Shown: piece by piece, positions 9,720 through 18,381 of the stretch
How the letters are laid out: each line of letters begins with the position of its first letter
How positions within the stretch are numbered: position 1 is the first letter of the stretch
From: Bermanella sp036960565
GTDB taxonomy: Bacteria > Pseudomonadota > Gammaproteobacteria > Pseudomonadales > Oceanobacteraceae
Reading direction: 5' to 3'
Assembly (NCBI GenBank): GCA_036960565.1
Contig: JBALXQ010000008.1
Span: forward strand, 1 to 64,000
Length of the DNA: 64,000 bases
The notes under the pieces: generated by a model
The model's input: only the letters and a program-made list of their open reading frames with translations
What the model was told of the DNA's origin: nothing
The model's database searches: none
Made by a program: the position numbers and the translations under genes

Positions 9720-11018
9720 CTATGCCATTAGAGCTTCTATGTCTGAGATGGATTTTGGCACATCTTGGCTTAATACCAGATGACCCACATCAGTGACCAA
9801 AACGTCATCTTCAATGCGAATGCCTATGCCACGCCATTTCTCATCTACGCTGGTGTCATCCACGGCCACGTAAATACCCGGCTCGACAGTTAAGACTATG
9901 CCAGCTTCAAGCTCACGCCATTGGCCTTGCACCTTGTAAGCACCCACATCGTGCACATCTAGACCCAGCCAGTGACCGGTTTTATGCATGTAAAACGGCT
10001 TATAAGCCTCATTTTTAATGAGCTCTTGAACATCACCTTTTAGCAAACCAAGATCCACCAGCCCCTGCGTTATAATCTGTAATGCTGTTTCATGGGGCTG
10101 ATTAAAGTGATTACCTGGTTTTACTTGCTCGATGGCCGCTAACTGGGCATCTAGCACCACCTGGTAAAGGGCTTTTTGTTCTGGGCTAAATTTGCCGTTG
10201 GCGGGGAACGTGCGAGTAATATCACTGGCGTAATGATTAATTTCACATCCAGCGTCAATCAATATTAAATCGCCGTCGTTAATCTCTTGATCATTAGCCG
10301 TATAGTGCAGAATGCAGGCATTATCACCGCTGCCCACTATGCTGCTATAAGCATCGAAACGAGCCCCCTGCATGGCACAGTGATGGCGAATTTCACCTTC
10401 AAGCATATACTCGAACATACCAGGCTTCACCATCTTCATAGCCTTAATATGAGCCTGAGCACTAATCTTTGCAGCCTTGTGCATAAGATCAATTTCAGCT
10501 TGTGACTTAATCAGTCTTTGCTCATGAAGCAGCGGCTCTAGGGCGAGCATCGCAGTAGGTGCCGTAATACCGGTACGGACCTTTTGCTTCACTTTTTCAA
10601 TGGCTTCAATAATGCTTTCATCCCATTTTTTATGCGCCCCCCAATGAGCGTAAACATGCCTACAATTAGCCATAAAATCAGGTAAACGAGCAGATAAGTC
10701 TCCAATAGGATAGGCCTGTTCAACCCCTAGGGCATTGATCGCAGCATCAGGGCCTAAACGAAAGCCTGTCCAGATTTCCATTTCTTTTACCTTGGGTTGG
10801 CAAAATAGTAGACTCTGTGTTTTATCGTCTTTTTTTACCAAAACCAGAACTGCGTTATCTTCTGTAAACCCAGTTAGATAAAAGAAATCACTGTCTTGGC
10901 GAAATGGAAACTCAGCATCACGATTACGCACTTGTAACTGCGCCGAAGGAATTATGGCCACACTGTTATTGGCCATATTTTGCAAAAGAACTTGTCTTTG
11001 CTCAGCAAAATTTAACAT
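9720..11018 (-). CDS. pepP: Xaa-Pro aminopeptidase (aminopeptidase P)
   Basis: This 432-residue cytoplasmic metallopeptidase cleaves the N-terminal residue before proline. An AMP_N domain (about 1-135) precedes the M24 pita-bread domain. Metal ligands are visible as Asp255 in LIDAGCEI, Asp266 in SDITRTFP, His in HKTGHWLGLDVHD, Glu in VEPGIYV and Glu in GIRIEDDVLV. It is followed on the same strand by ubiH and ubiI and preceded by ygfB with an 18-bp gap, the conserved gammaproteobacterial order. Confidence 0.96.
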   Translation of the reverse strand: MLNFAEQRQVLLQNMANNSVAIIPSAQLQVRNRDAEFPFRQDSDFFYLTGFTEDNAVLVLVKKDDKTQSLLFCQPKVKEMEIWTGFRLGPDAAINALGVEQAYPIGDLSARLPDFMANCRHVYAHWGAHKKWDESIIEAIEKVKQKVRTGITAPTAMLALEPLLHEQRLIKSQAEIDLMHKAAKISAQAHIKAMKMVKPGMFEYMLEGEIRHHCAMQGARFDAYSSIVGSGDNACILHYTANDQEINDGDLILIDAGCEINHYASDITRTFPANGKFSPEQKALYQVVLDAQLAAIEQVKPGNHFNQPHETALQIITQGLVDLGLLKGDVQELIKNEAYKPFYMHKTGHWLGLDVHDVGAYKVQGQWRELEAGIVLTVEPGIYVAVDDTSVDEKWRGIGIRIEDDVLVTDVGHLVLSQDVPKSISDIEALMA

Positions 11019-11036
11019 GGGCTTTCCTTAGCAATT

Positions 11037-11606
11037 TTAGTGTAACTTGGGTTCTTGTTTCTTTTGATTGAAATGATAAAACAGGAATAAAGACGTCACG
11101 CGGGCATGTTCAACCAATTCGGTGAAGAGTTTTTCACCATCCTCATCAATTTCGTCTTCTTCGATTCCGTAGCTAAAGGCGTCGTAATGACGTAATACCT
11201 CAATTACCTCGTCGTCTAGATCGCTTTCATTTACTCGACCAGAGGCGCCAAAACCATCTAAAAAGCCCTTTGCCCAATCAGAGAAAGCTTGCATGCGTAC
11301 CGAAAATTCTTCGTCGTCATCGGGCAATAACAACTTATAATCCATGTCTTCCGCTTGAATTTGCTTTAGTTCATCCTGGTAAAAGGCCAAAATAGGCAAT
11401 TTGTTAGCATCAGGCCATGGCTCTTGTAAATCTAGGTAATTGGCACTTTCTTGCAGCCATTGCTCTTTATTCAGCCTAGCGCCGGTAGCTACATAGCCAG
11501 TCAGCCAACCATGTAAGGCCGAAGGAGAAGCTAATGCCCCTTGAGCCAACGCCAGATTACTGTATAAATCGAAACGAGATGATTTGGAGTAGTTTGAGGT
11601 AGGCAT
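11037..11606 (-). CDS. ygfB: UPF0149 family protein YgfB
   Basis: This is a roughly 189-residue acidic helical protein of the UPF0149 family. The sequence contains SPSALHGWLTGYV near the N-terminus and an acidic C-terminal half (EEDEIDEDGE). In Pseudomonas aeruginosa YgfB has been linked to control of beta-lactamase expression and resistance; the biochemical role in general is not settled. It heads the pepP-ubiH-ubiI run. I favour ATG at 11606. A TTG at 11618 adds four residues; neither has a strong ribosome site. It is divergent from the small coiled-coil gene and zapA. Confidence 0.88.
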   Translation of the reverse strand: MPTSNYSKSSRFDLYSNLALAQGALASPSALHGWLTGYVATGARLNKEQWLQESANYLDLQEPWPDANKLPILAFYQDELKQIQAEDMDYKLLLPDDDEEFSVRMQAFSDWAKGFLDGFGASGRVNESDLDDEVIEVLRHYDAFSYGIEEDEIDEDGEKLFTELVEHARVTSLFLFYHFNQKKQEPKLH

Positions 11607-11719
11607 TAAGGGGCTCAATTAAACAAATTATTAAAAAATATCACTATCTTACCATGCCTGGATTTGACCCACCAAGGCCGCAAGATTATATTTAGCGCAA
11701 CGCACAGTGGTGGAAGTTG

Positions 11720-11935
11720 ATGGAAGCCTATAATCTTAAAGATATAAACAAGAAGCTTGATGAACTCATTGCAGTGCATCAAAACGTTAAATCTGAAAAC
11801 CGTAAACTAAAAGCAGACGAAAAAGCGTGGCAACACGATCGTCACCGTTTATTGCAGCAAAATGAACTCGCGCGTAATAAAATTGCCGAAATGATCGCAC
11901 GCTTACGAAACCTGGACAAAGAACCCCAGGAATAA
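11720..11935 (+). CDS. TIGR02449 family small coiled-coil protein
   Basis: This 71-residue protein is almost entirely a charged coiled coil with heptad-like spacing (MEAYNLKDINKKLDELI, then KSENRKLKADEKAW). It matches the TIGR02449 family found next to zapA in Pseudomonas relatives, and resembles ZapB in size and coiled-coil character. A link to the division ring is an inference from its position 48 bp before zapA. ATG at 11720 is chosen over a TTG three bases earlier; GGTGGA lies just upstream. Confidence 0.8.
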   Translation: MEAYNLKDINKKLDELIAVHQNVKSENRKLKADEKAWQHDRHRLLQQNELARNKIAEMIARLRNLDKEPQE

Positions 11936-11983
11936 CAGCCAGTTTGATAAGTGCTCTACGTGAATAACCAGAGCAGGAGTACC

Positions 11984-12292
11984 ATGGATAACAACGGACA
12001 AACAGTAGGGGTAGAACTACTGGGTAAGGAATACCGAATTGCCTGCCCAAAAGAGTCGCGTCAAGATTTAGATCGTGCGGCCAAACTACTTGATGAGCGT
12101 ATGCTCGAGATTAAATCTCAGGGCAAGCTCTATGGCATTGAGCGTGTGGCTATCATGGCAGCGCTAAATTTGGCCCATGAGCTGTTAACTGCCACAGGTG
12201 GCACCCAAACACTGCAAACTCAAATGGCACAATTAAATGCCAAAATCGAGAGTGCGCTGGCCGAAGACCAGCAGCTGGACCTAGACAACTAG
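11984..12292 (+). CDS. zapA: Cell division protein ZapA
   Basis: ZapA binds FtsZ and cross-links protofilaments at the Z-ring. The 102-residue protein has the family N-terminal region (VGVELLGKEYRIACP) and a long C-terminal helix for dimerisation (RVAIMAALNLAHELL). The start is the ATG at 11984, with AGGAG at 11975-11979; a longer in-frame reading from 11951 adds unconserved residues. The coiled-coil gene lies upstream and 6S RNA downstream, the conserved zapA-ssrS-fau arrangement. Confidence 0.93.
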   Translation: MDNNGQTVGVELLGKEYRIACPKESRQDLDRAAKLLDERMLEIKSQGKLYGIERVAIMAALNLAHELLTATGGTQTLQTQMAQLNAKIESALAEDQQLDLDN

Positions 12293-12382
12293 ACCAACTA
12301 CAAACAAAAGCAAGTATCTAACGCAATAACAAAATTTCACATTTATAAGAATAGAATTGCAGCAAGGTGCGCTAATCTCAGT

Positions 12383-12388
12383 TATAAT
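12383..12388 (+). promoter_or_regulatory. -10 element of the 6S RNA promoter
   Basis: A perfect TATAAT lies seven bases before the proposed 5' end of 6S RNA. A candidate -35 (TTGCAG, 12357-12362) is 20 bp upstream, longer than the usual spacer, so the -35 assignment is weak. Confidence 0.6.
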
Positions 12389-12394
12389 TATCTT

Positions 12395-12580
12395 ACTCTC
12401 TGGGGTGTTAGCCAGTCTTTGAAGTCCTCGAGCCTTACTCATTATTTTGGAGGTTCCTCGACATTGAGGGAGTGCATGTCCGCCTTGAGCGGAAAGCCCG
12501 AATCAGATCTGGAGCCACCACCCTTGAACCCCTCGGTTCAAGGCCTATCTCTGACAGCGGCACAGTGGAGAGTCCTATTT
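12395..12580 (+). ncRNA. ssrS: 6S RNA
   Basis: This regulatory RNA binds the sigma-70 RNA polymerase holoenzyme by mimicking an open promoter. It lies between zapA and the folate cyclo-ligase gene, the conserved location. The ends pair (ACTCTC at 12395-12400 with GAGAGT at 12568-12573), closing a long imperfect rod. The right half contains the hallmark stem CCTTGAACC (12522-12530) / GGTTCAAGG (12535-12543), as in the E. coli RNA. A run of T residues follows the 3' end. The length is about 185 nt. Exact ends are estimates. Confidence 0.88.
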
Positions 12581-12598
12581 TTTACTTCAGTTTTCTGA

Positions 12599-13249
12599 AT
12601 GAGCAACTTGGCGTTCAGACTTCCACCCCCTGTGCACTGCCATGTACACACATCACTCCAGAGAACTCCCTTGGAACGTAACGGCATTCGCCAGCACATG
12701 CGTGAGCAACGCAGACAATTAACCCCTCAGCAACAATTACTCTCTGCCCGTAACCTAAGTCAATTACTACTCAAGCAGTCTTGGTTTCATCGGGCAAAAA
12801 ATATTGCCATGTATTTGGCCAATGATGGGGAAATTGACCCTAGAGTATTTGCTGATGTCGCTCATTATCGTGGCAAACAATGCCTGTTACCCAGCATGCA
12901 CCCGTTAAAGTCAGGACACTTATGGTTTGGTAATTACGATGGCGTAAAAGTCACCAATAAATTTGGCATTGACGAGCCCGATGCCAAACACAATCAAATG
13001 TTAAATCCAAAACAAGTAGACATAGTACTGCTACCGCTGGTGGCATTTGATGGACAAGGGGGTCGCTTGGGAATGGGGGGGGGATTTTACGATAGAACGT
13101 TTGAATTCCTAAACAAGTCTGGTCTACAAAAACCCAAACTGATTGGACTGGCCCACCACTTTCAACAGATAGAAAAACTGCCCATTGAAAGTTGGGACGT
13201 GCCGTTAAGCGCAATAATAACGGATGAAAAAGTTATTATTGCCCGCTAA
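12599..13249 (+). CDS. fau: 5-formyltetrahydrofolate cyclo-ligase
   Basis: This enzyme converts 5-formyl-THF to 5,10-methenyl-THF with ATP. The C-terminal part carries the signature LGMGGGFYDRTFEFL and PLVAFDGQGGRLG; the N-terminal part contains MREQRRQLTPQQQ. The gene directly follows 6S RNA, with which it is usually co-transcribed. The start is uncertain: ATG at 12599 lacks a ribosome site and adds about 24 unconserved residues, whereas TTG at 12671 would give a typical N-terminus. The symbol is ygfA in E. coli. Confidence 0.9.
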   Translation: MSNLAFRLPPPVHCHVHTSLQRTPLERNGIRQHMREQRRQLTPQQQLLSARNLSQLLLKQSWFHRAKNIAMYLANDGEIDPRVFADVAHYRGKQCLLPSMHPLKSGHLWFGNYDGVKVTNKFGIDEPDAKHNQMLNPKQVDIVLLPLVAFDGQGGRLGMGGGFYDRTFEFLNKSGLQKPKLIGLAHHFQQIEKLPIESWDVPLSAIITDEKVIIAR

Positions 13250-13264
13250 ATAAAATAAATCTAA

Positions 13265-13399
13265 TTAGCGAATGATGTGCTGAGTAATCTGTGGGTGGAC
13301 ATTTTGATTTTCACTATTAGCAGTCAGGCTAGTCGCCACCGCACCAATAATAAAAACAAAACTAATGATTACCATCAAATCTGGACGTTGTGATTTCAT
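13265..13399 (-). CDS. Small single-pass membrane protein, 44 residues
   Basis: A short reading frame begins MKSQRPDLMVIISFVFIIGA and ends NVHPQITQHIIR. It has one hydrophobic helix (about 9-25) preceded by a positively charged N-terminus, and a polar tail predicted to be outside the membrane. A good ribosome site, GGAG, lies 7 nt before the ATG. It is convergent with fau, 15 bp apart. I do not recognise a family. The ribosome site and membrane-helix composition argue for a real gene. Confidence 0.6.
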   Translation of the reverse strand: MKSQRPDLMVIISFVFIIGAVATSLTANSENQNVHPQITQHIIR

Positions 13400-13999
13400 T
13401 TTCGAGCTCCAACGACTGTTCAACTACCGTGTGAAACAGATGTCGTAAAATAGAAGCTATCCCTAACTTTCTTATTATTTTTAACTTTAGGCCGTTTGAA
13501 ATTAATTGAAGTGACCGTAGTCACAGCTTTAGTTGAAGACTTGTAAAAAGTCGTAGCTAACTGCTTAAGCTTGTAACAATTAATACTAACGGGTGGGGAA
13601 TGTAACTTAATATTATCAATTTGTTAATGGGCTAATATGTACACCAATAGACAACTGGATAATTTAAGCTTTTTTAAAAGTTCTCACCCGTTCAAAAACC
13701 ACACAAAACCGACAGGTTGGTCAACTAAAATCAATGAGTTTGCTCACCGTTTAAATTTACAAAACGGCGGTTATTCATACCTTTCAGAGAATAGAATCAT
13801 TTAGAACAAGCCATTTCAGGCATAGTGATCACTAGCATGGCTAGATTACCGTTTTGATGAGAATAATAATGCCTAGGAACGAGAGCGCCACATGCTAAGA
13901 AATTCAGCCAAGAGGTGTTTTAAAACGATTGTACAAAGTTGGCGACATGCGACCAAAAATAAATTTGGATTAGTCCGTTAGGAATTTTTTTGGCGTTTG
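13400..13999. other. Long intergenic region, mostly unexplained
   Basis: About 600 bp separate the 44-residue gene from the sensor kinase gene. Apart from the doubtful 55-codon frame listed separately, I see only AT-rich sequence with short inverted repeats and no clear RNA gene, tRNA or insertion sequence. The first part should contain the promoter of the small membrane protein. Confidence 0.4.
13637..13804 (+). CDS. Possible 55-residue hypothetical protein
   Basis: An ATG-initiated frame in the long gap encodes a basic, aromatic-rich peptide (starts MYTNRQLDNLSFFKS, ends SYLSENRII). There is no membrane segment or recognisable motif, and only a weak GGG upstream. Codon usage is not unusual, but a frame this short could occur by chance. 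Treat as tentative. Confidence 0.25.
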   Translation: MYTNRQLDNLSFFKSSHPFKNHTKPTGWSTKINEFAHRLNLQNGGYSYLSENRII

Positions 14000-15595
14000 T
14001 TAGAGCTCAGCGGTGATATTAGACATGGGTAAAGTGATATCAAACCGTACCCCTTTTCCCGGCTCGCTGAAACATTGAATGCGCCCACCAAGTCCCTGAG
14101 TCACCAAATTATAAATGATATGGGTGCCTAAACCGCTCCCTCCCTGTCCACGCTTAGTCGTGACAAATGGATCAAACAAACGAGCCAGTATTTTTTCTTC
14201 AATGCCATTACCATCATCGGTATAGGTGAAGTGCAATGTATCACCAACCTTTTGCGCCGAAATACTAATATGCCCTTTCTCGGAAGGCGCGAAGGCATGG
14301 TGCAGGGAGTTCATCACCAGATTACTAATGATTTGCGAGATCAAACCCGGGTCGCAAAACAGATTAATGTTATTGGCAATATCAAGTGTGATTTGATGCT
14401 GTGTCCGCTTTAGCTTAGGCCGAAGTGAAGTGAGTATATCTTCTACATAAGATCCCAACGCAAATAGCCTAGGCTCCGCACTGGATTGATCCACCGCCAC
14501 CGCCTTAAAAGCCTTAACTAAGTCGGCCGCTCGGCGTAGATTACTGCCGACAATACTGGCACTTTCGGTTATGACCGAGATCATATCGCTAAACTCTTTT
14601 TTGGTAATTGAGCCATCGGTAAAGGACTTACGAATCAGGTTTATACTGTCCTCAAGATGACTTACTGCCGTTATCCCCACGCCAATTGGAGTGTTAATTT
14701 CATGAGCAACCCCCGCCACCAACTCTCCTAAAGAAGCCATTTTTTCTTGCTCTACCAGTTGTTGTTGCGTGAGCTTTAAATTATCAAGGCTGGTTTTAAG
14801 CTCTTTAGTGCGATCAAATACCTTCTCTTCCAGCTCAGCGTTAAGCTTGATAATTTCACTCTCTTTTTCCACCCGAAATGCTTCATGTTGCGACAGTTTA
14901 GCCAGCATGTGATTAAAGGCATTGCCCAGCTCACCCAGCTCGTCATCACTCACAATCTCCACAGCTTTACCGTAATCCTGATTGTAAGCTACCTCATGCA
15001 CAGCATGGGTTAACTGGCTCAGCGGGGCTGCCAGGCGCCCCTGCACACTACGAGAGACAAACCACACCAATATCATGCTCGCCAATAACACAGGCAATAT
15101 GTACAACAGACTCTTAAGGGCAAAATCCGCAAGATAGGTGTTTTCTTCAGTGAGGATAAGGCGCCCCACTTCTTCGCTATCGACCAATATGGGGAGTCGT
15201 AAAATAAACACGCCCTCACGCCACTCCTGAACGGCACCACGCTGATATTTAAGGTCTATTTGGGCATCTTTATCGCGGCTGTAATGGGCAAAGTACTGAT
15301 AATCTCCGGCCCCTTGTTTTTTAAACACCACCGCCGACTTTACACCATCGTCCACGGCCAAGGAGCCAATGAGGATAGATACCGACTCAGATTGGTCAAA
15401 GACCACACCTACGGCAGCGGCATCCGCCAGCATATTGGTTTTTTGCAGGACTCTATCTTCTAAATTACTCTTAAATTCACCATAAAAACCAAAGCCAATG
15501 ACCACAATGGCAATGGTTAACACCCCCATACTCACTAGGTTAATTAACAGCTGTATTTTTTTGCCAAAGCCCAAGCGTATAAACCACTGCTTCAT
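14000..15595 (-). CDS. Membrane sensor histidine kinase (HAMP, HisKA, HATPase)
   Basis: The protein of about 531 residues has an N-terminal membrane helix (about 17-38), a periplasmic sensor region of some 120 residues, a second helix (about 161-181), a HAMP domain, a coiled coil and a kinase core. The phosphoacceptor is in GVAHEINTPIGVG (His298). The ATP-binding part shows an N-box (LISQIISNLVMNSLHHA) and G boxes DDGNGI and GGSGLGTHI. GTG at 15607 is possible, but the GGAG site fits ATG at 15595. It is divergent from the REC/HD-GYP gene, so the two probably form a signalling pair. The stimulus is unknown. Confidence 0.9.
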   Translation of the reverse strand: MKQWFIRLGFGKKIQLLINLVSMGVLTIAIVVIGFGFYGEFKSNLEDRVLQKTNMLADAAAVGVVFDQSESVSILIGSLAVDDGVKSAVVFKKQGAGDYQYFAHYSRDKDAQIDLKYQRGAVQEWREGVFILRLPILVDSEEVGRLILTEENTYLADFALKSLLYILPVLLASMILVWFVSRSVQGRLAAPLSQLTHAVHEVAYNQDYGKAVEIVSDDELGELGNAFNHMLAKLSQHEAFRVEKESEIIKLNAELEEKVFDRTKELKTSLDNLKLTQQQLVEQEKMASLGELVAGVAHEINTPIGVGITAVSHLEDSINLIRKSFTDGSITKKEFSDMISVITESASIVGSNLRRAADLVKAFKAVAVDQSSAEPRLFALGSYVEDILTSLRPKLKRTQHQITLDIANNINLFCDPGLISQIISNLVMNSLHHAFAPSEKGHISISAQKVGDTLHFTYTDDGNGIEEKILARLFDPFVTTKRGQGGSGLGTHIIYNLVTQGLGGRIQCFSEPGKGVRFDITLPMSNITAEL

Positions 15596-15729
15596 GCAAT
15601 GCTCCACGTCCCTGGCAGCCAGATGATCATCATCGCGCTATGGTCCATCAATATATTTTTCACTCATTTATACAGAGTAGCAGCAGACTCAGAAGATATG
15701 TCTAAACTAATAATAACGAGGGAGAAAGC

Positions 15730-17286
15730 ATGTCGGATTCAGATTTATTGTTCGGAGCAGACGAACCGGTAAAAGATATTGCTGAGCCAGAAGCCCCCTC
15801 TATGCGTCCCAAATGGCGCATATTAATCGTTGATGACGAAGAACAAGTTCACAAGGTCACTTCTTTGGTATTGGGACAATGCCAGTTTGATCACTCTCCC
15901 ATCGAATTAGTCCATGCTTTTTCCATGAAAGAAGCCCAAAAAATATTACATGAACAGGCCCCCTTTGCCCTCGCTTTGGTAGATGTGGTCATGGAAACCG
16001 ATGATGCCGGCTTGCGCCTGGTGCAATACATACGCGAAGAGCTCAACGACACTGACATACGGCTGGTATTAAGGACTGGCCAGCCTGGACAAGCTCCTGA
16101 AGAAACCGTCATTGCCAAGTACGATATAAACGACTACAAAAACAAAACAGAGCTAACCTCTACTAAACTTAAAACCCTTTTATACAGCACCTTACGCAGC
16201 TATAGAGACATTCGTGCCATTGCTGCCAACCGCCAAGGGCTGCTTAATCTAATAGAGGCCACTTCTAAGATAGTCGATACCCACAAGCTGCCCATCTTTG
16301 CCAGTGCCGTACTTGAAGAAATCAGCGCACTGTTAAACTTGGATTCCGACGCGGTGTGCACCCACACGCCAGTGGATGCCATTGCTGCTCAGGCCATGAA
16401 TCAAAAATACGCAATACTCGCGGCCACCGGAAAAATTAAAGAGCAGCTGGATAACAATCATGTTTTACCCCCTGAAATAGTCCAGTTTTTTGACCAGGCC
16501 AAATCGGACCACCATAGTTTCCATGAGGACAGTGTTTACATTGGTTATTACAATGCTCCTCTGGCCGGTGAAAATCTTTTGTATGTAAAACCCAACTCAG
16601 TTCTCACTAAGATGGGCAGTCGCATGCTCGATATTTATACGCGCTGTGTGGCCATTACTCATAATAATTTGCGCCATAAAGACGAGATTCGTAATAGCCG
16701 AGAAGAGTTGGTTTATGTATTAAGTGAGACCATCGAAAAGCGCATTCCCGGTGAAAGCAATCACGTACGCCGAGTCAGTAAGATGGCTTATCTAGTGGCT
16801 CAGAAGGCTGGCATGAATGAAAACTTTTGTGAACGTATTAAGTTGGCCGCTCCCTTACACGATATTGGCACCATTGGCATTTCCGATGAAGTACTAAACA
16901 AGCGGGGCGTATTTACCGAAGAAGACATCTCTGCCATGTCCATGCATACAGACATAGGTGCCACCATATTAGGTAATTCACATCGTCCCATTTTAAGAAT
17001 GGCCAGCACCATTGCTGCTCAGCACCATGAGCATTGGGATGGTAATGGCCGGCCTTTGAAGCTAAAGGGTGAACAAATTGATGTGGCTGCACGCGTGGTA
17101 GCAATAGTGGATGTTATTGATGCTCTGGGCAGTAAAAAACCGTATCGTGCGGCCTATACTCAGGAGGAAGTAAAACAGTTTTTAAGCGATCAATCCGGTA
17201 AACATTTTGAACCCAGCCTAGTAAAAGTAGCGATTGAATTATTAGCAGACTTTCCCAAGATACGTTCGTTACACCCAGACACTTAA
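15730..17286 (+). CDS. Response regulator with DUF3369 and HD-GYP domain
   Basis: The 518-residue protein has a receiver domain (about 28-150; acidic DD near 35-36, phosphoacceptor Asp85), a central DUF3369-type region and a C-terminal HD-GYP domain. HD-GYP domains hydrolyse c-di-GMP. The HD pair is present (His377-Asp378 in PLHDIGTIGI) and HHEHWDGNG is intact. However, HDIGK is HDIGT, and GYP reads GRP (440-442). Activity may therefore be altered. The kinase gene is divergent, 134 bp away. AGGGAG precedes the ATG start. Confidence 0.9.
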   Translation: MSDSDLLFGADEPVKDIAEPEAPSMRPKWRILIVDDEEQVHKVTSLVLGQCQFDHSPIELVHAFSMKEAQKILHEQAPFALALVDVVMETDDAGLRLVQYIREELNDTDIRLVLRTGQPGQAPEETVIAKYDINDYKNKTELTSTKLKTLLYSTLRSYRDIRAIAANRQGLLNLIEATSKIVDTHKLPIFASAVLEEISALLNLDSDAVCTHTPVDAIAAQAMNQKYAILAATGKIKEQLDNNHVLPPEIVQFFDQAKSDHHSFHEDSVYIGYYNAPLAGENLLYVKPNSVLTKMGSRMLDIYTRCVAITHNNLRHKDEIRNSREELVYVLSETIEKRIPGESNHVRRVSKMAYLVAQKAGMNENFCERIKLAAPLHDIGTIGISDEVLNKRGVFTEEDISAMSMHTDIGATILGNSHRPILRMASTIAAQHHEHWDGNGRPLKLKGEQIDVAARVVAIVDVIDALGSKKPYRAAYTQEEVKQFLSDQSGKHFEPSLVKVAIELLADFPKIRSLHPDT

Positions 17287-17323
17287 ACGGCGAAACCCAT
17301 TACTGAATTTCGCCGTTTAAATT
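17283..17323. terminator. Bidirectional transcription terminator
   Basis: Perfect 13-bp arms (TTAAACGGCGAAA at 17283-17295 and its complement at 17308-17320) enclose a 12-nt loop. Flanking A/T bases make it usable on both strands. It separates the HD-GYP gene from the convergent LPP20-type gene. Confidence 0.75.
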
Positions 17324-17345
17324 TCAATTATCCAACTAAAAAGCT

Positions 17346-18371
17346 CTAGTCAATTTTCTGTAACAAACTAACCGCCAGTTCTTTACCCAGATTTTCTGCT
17401 AGGTTTTCAATGGCTTTATATTGTGCTTGTTCACTAGAAGCACCACTTACACCCTTGGCCTCCTTACTAAACTCGCTCAAAATTCGGCCCGCTGCATCTT
17501 TAATTTGCACCTGACCGGAAGCGAATACCACGAAGCGACCGCCCTTCTCTACCGAACGCAATTGCGCACCGTAAAGTAATTGCAGATCTCCTTGTTGCTC
17601 ACTAATACGTAAGCCCATGTCCGTTAGATATTGCGACAAACCTGAACGAATTTTCTTACCCTGTTGATCACTTGGCGATAATGTCACCACTAGGTTATCT
17701 AGCAAGGTTTGAATACGCTTTTCAAGGGCTATGAGCAAATCATCTTTACGCGGCCGGCGACTATTCACATCGACCAACTGAGCTTGGTCCGCTAATTTCT
17801 CACGCTTCTCAATTAACGTTAGCGCAGGCAATAATGCTTGCAGCTGCTTTAACGTAGATAAACCAGTTGAAGTGGCCGCGGCAATATCGGTAGCTTCCAT
17901 ATCCAGTTCGCTAATATTGCGGCGCAACAAGCTTGTGGCTTTAACCCGATCCAAGTGCACTAAACTGTAGGCCACGCGATTAGCGCTATCCACATAGTTT
18001 TCTTGCACTTTAAGGTTATCAAACTGCGCCTCTGGAATACGGCTAGTGATAGTATTGCGCACCGTTTTACTTAACTTGGTTTGCTTACCGGTTTGACGTG
18101 TTTCCTGAGTATCCTGACTGAATGAACCGGTAACGGTTACCTTAAGTTTTTGCACCATAGCAACACGCGCAGCATCTCGCGCTCGCTGTAAAGCTTCTGC
18201 TTCATTGGTGTAAACTTCCGCACTGCCCACGCCATAGGCCTGACCAGCTCTTGCAGGTTCATTCACAATCCAATCGGGCTTGGCTTGAGATTTCTTTACC
18301 GGATTAGAGCCGCAGGCTACCAGTAAAATACTGGCGGCCACTGCGGTTAAGATGAGTTTTTTATTCATCAT
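17346..18371 (-). CDS. LPP20-family lipoprotein
   Basis: The 341-residue lipoprotein has lipobox LLVAC (Cys about residue 20) followed by GSNP, so it is probably an outer-membrane or periplasm-facing lipoprotein. The N-terminal half resembles LPP20-family domains (KPDWIVNEPARAGQAYGVG and repeated Ala/Arg-rich helix). The C-terminal half is a separate mixed domain. It is the third gene of a lipoprotein operon, 10 bp after the LpoB-like gene. The function of these LPP20 paralogues is not established. Confidence 0.8.
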   Translation of the reverse strand: MMNKKLILTAVAASILLVACGSNPVKKSQAKPDWIVNEPARAGQAYGVGSAEVYTNEAEALQRARDAARVAMVQKLKVTVTGSFSQDTQETRQTGKQTKLSKTVRNTITSRIPEAQFDNLKVQENYVDSANRVAYSLVHLDRVKATSLLRRNISELDMEATDIAAATSTGLSTLKQLQALLPALTLIEKREKLADQAQLVDVNSRRPRKDDLLIALEKRIQTLLDNLVVTLSPSDQQGKKIRSGLSQYLTDMGLRISEQQGDLQLLYGAQLRSVEKGGRFVVFASGQVQIKDAAGRILSEFSKEAKGVSGASSEQAQYKAIENLAENLGKELAVSLLQKID

Positions 18372-18381
18372 AATTTACGCT

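Noticed and set aside
12472..12681. 69-codon frame on the plus strand
   Set aside because: It lies mostly inside 6S RNA and has no protein features.
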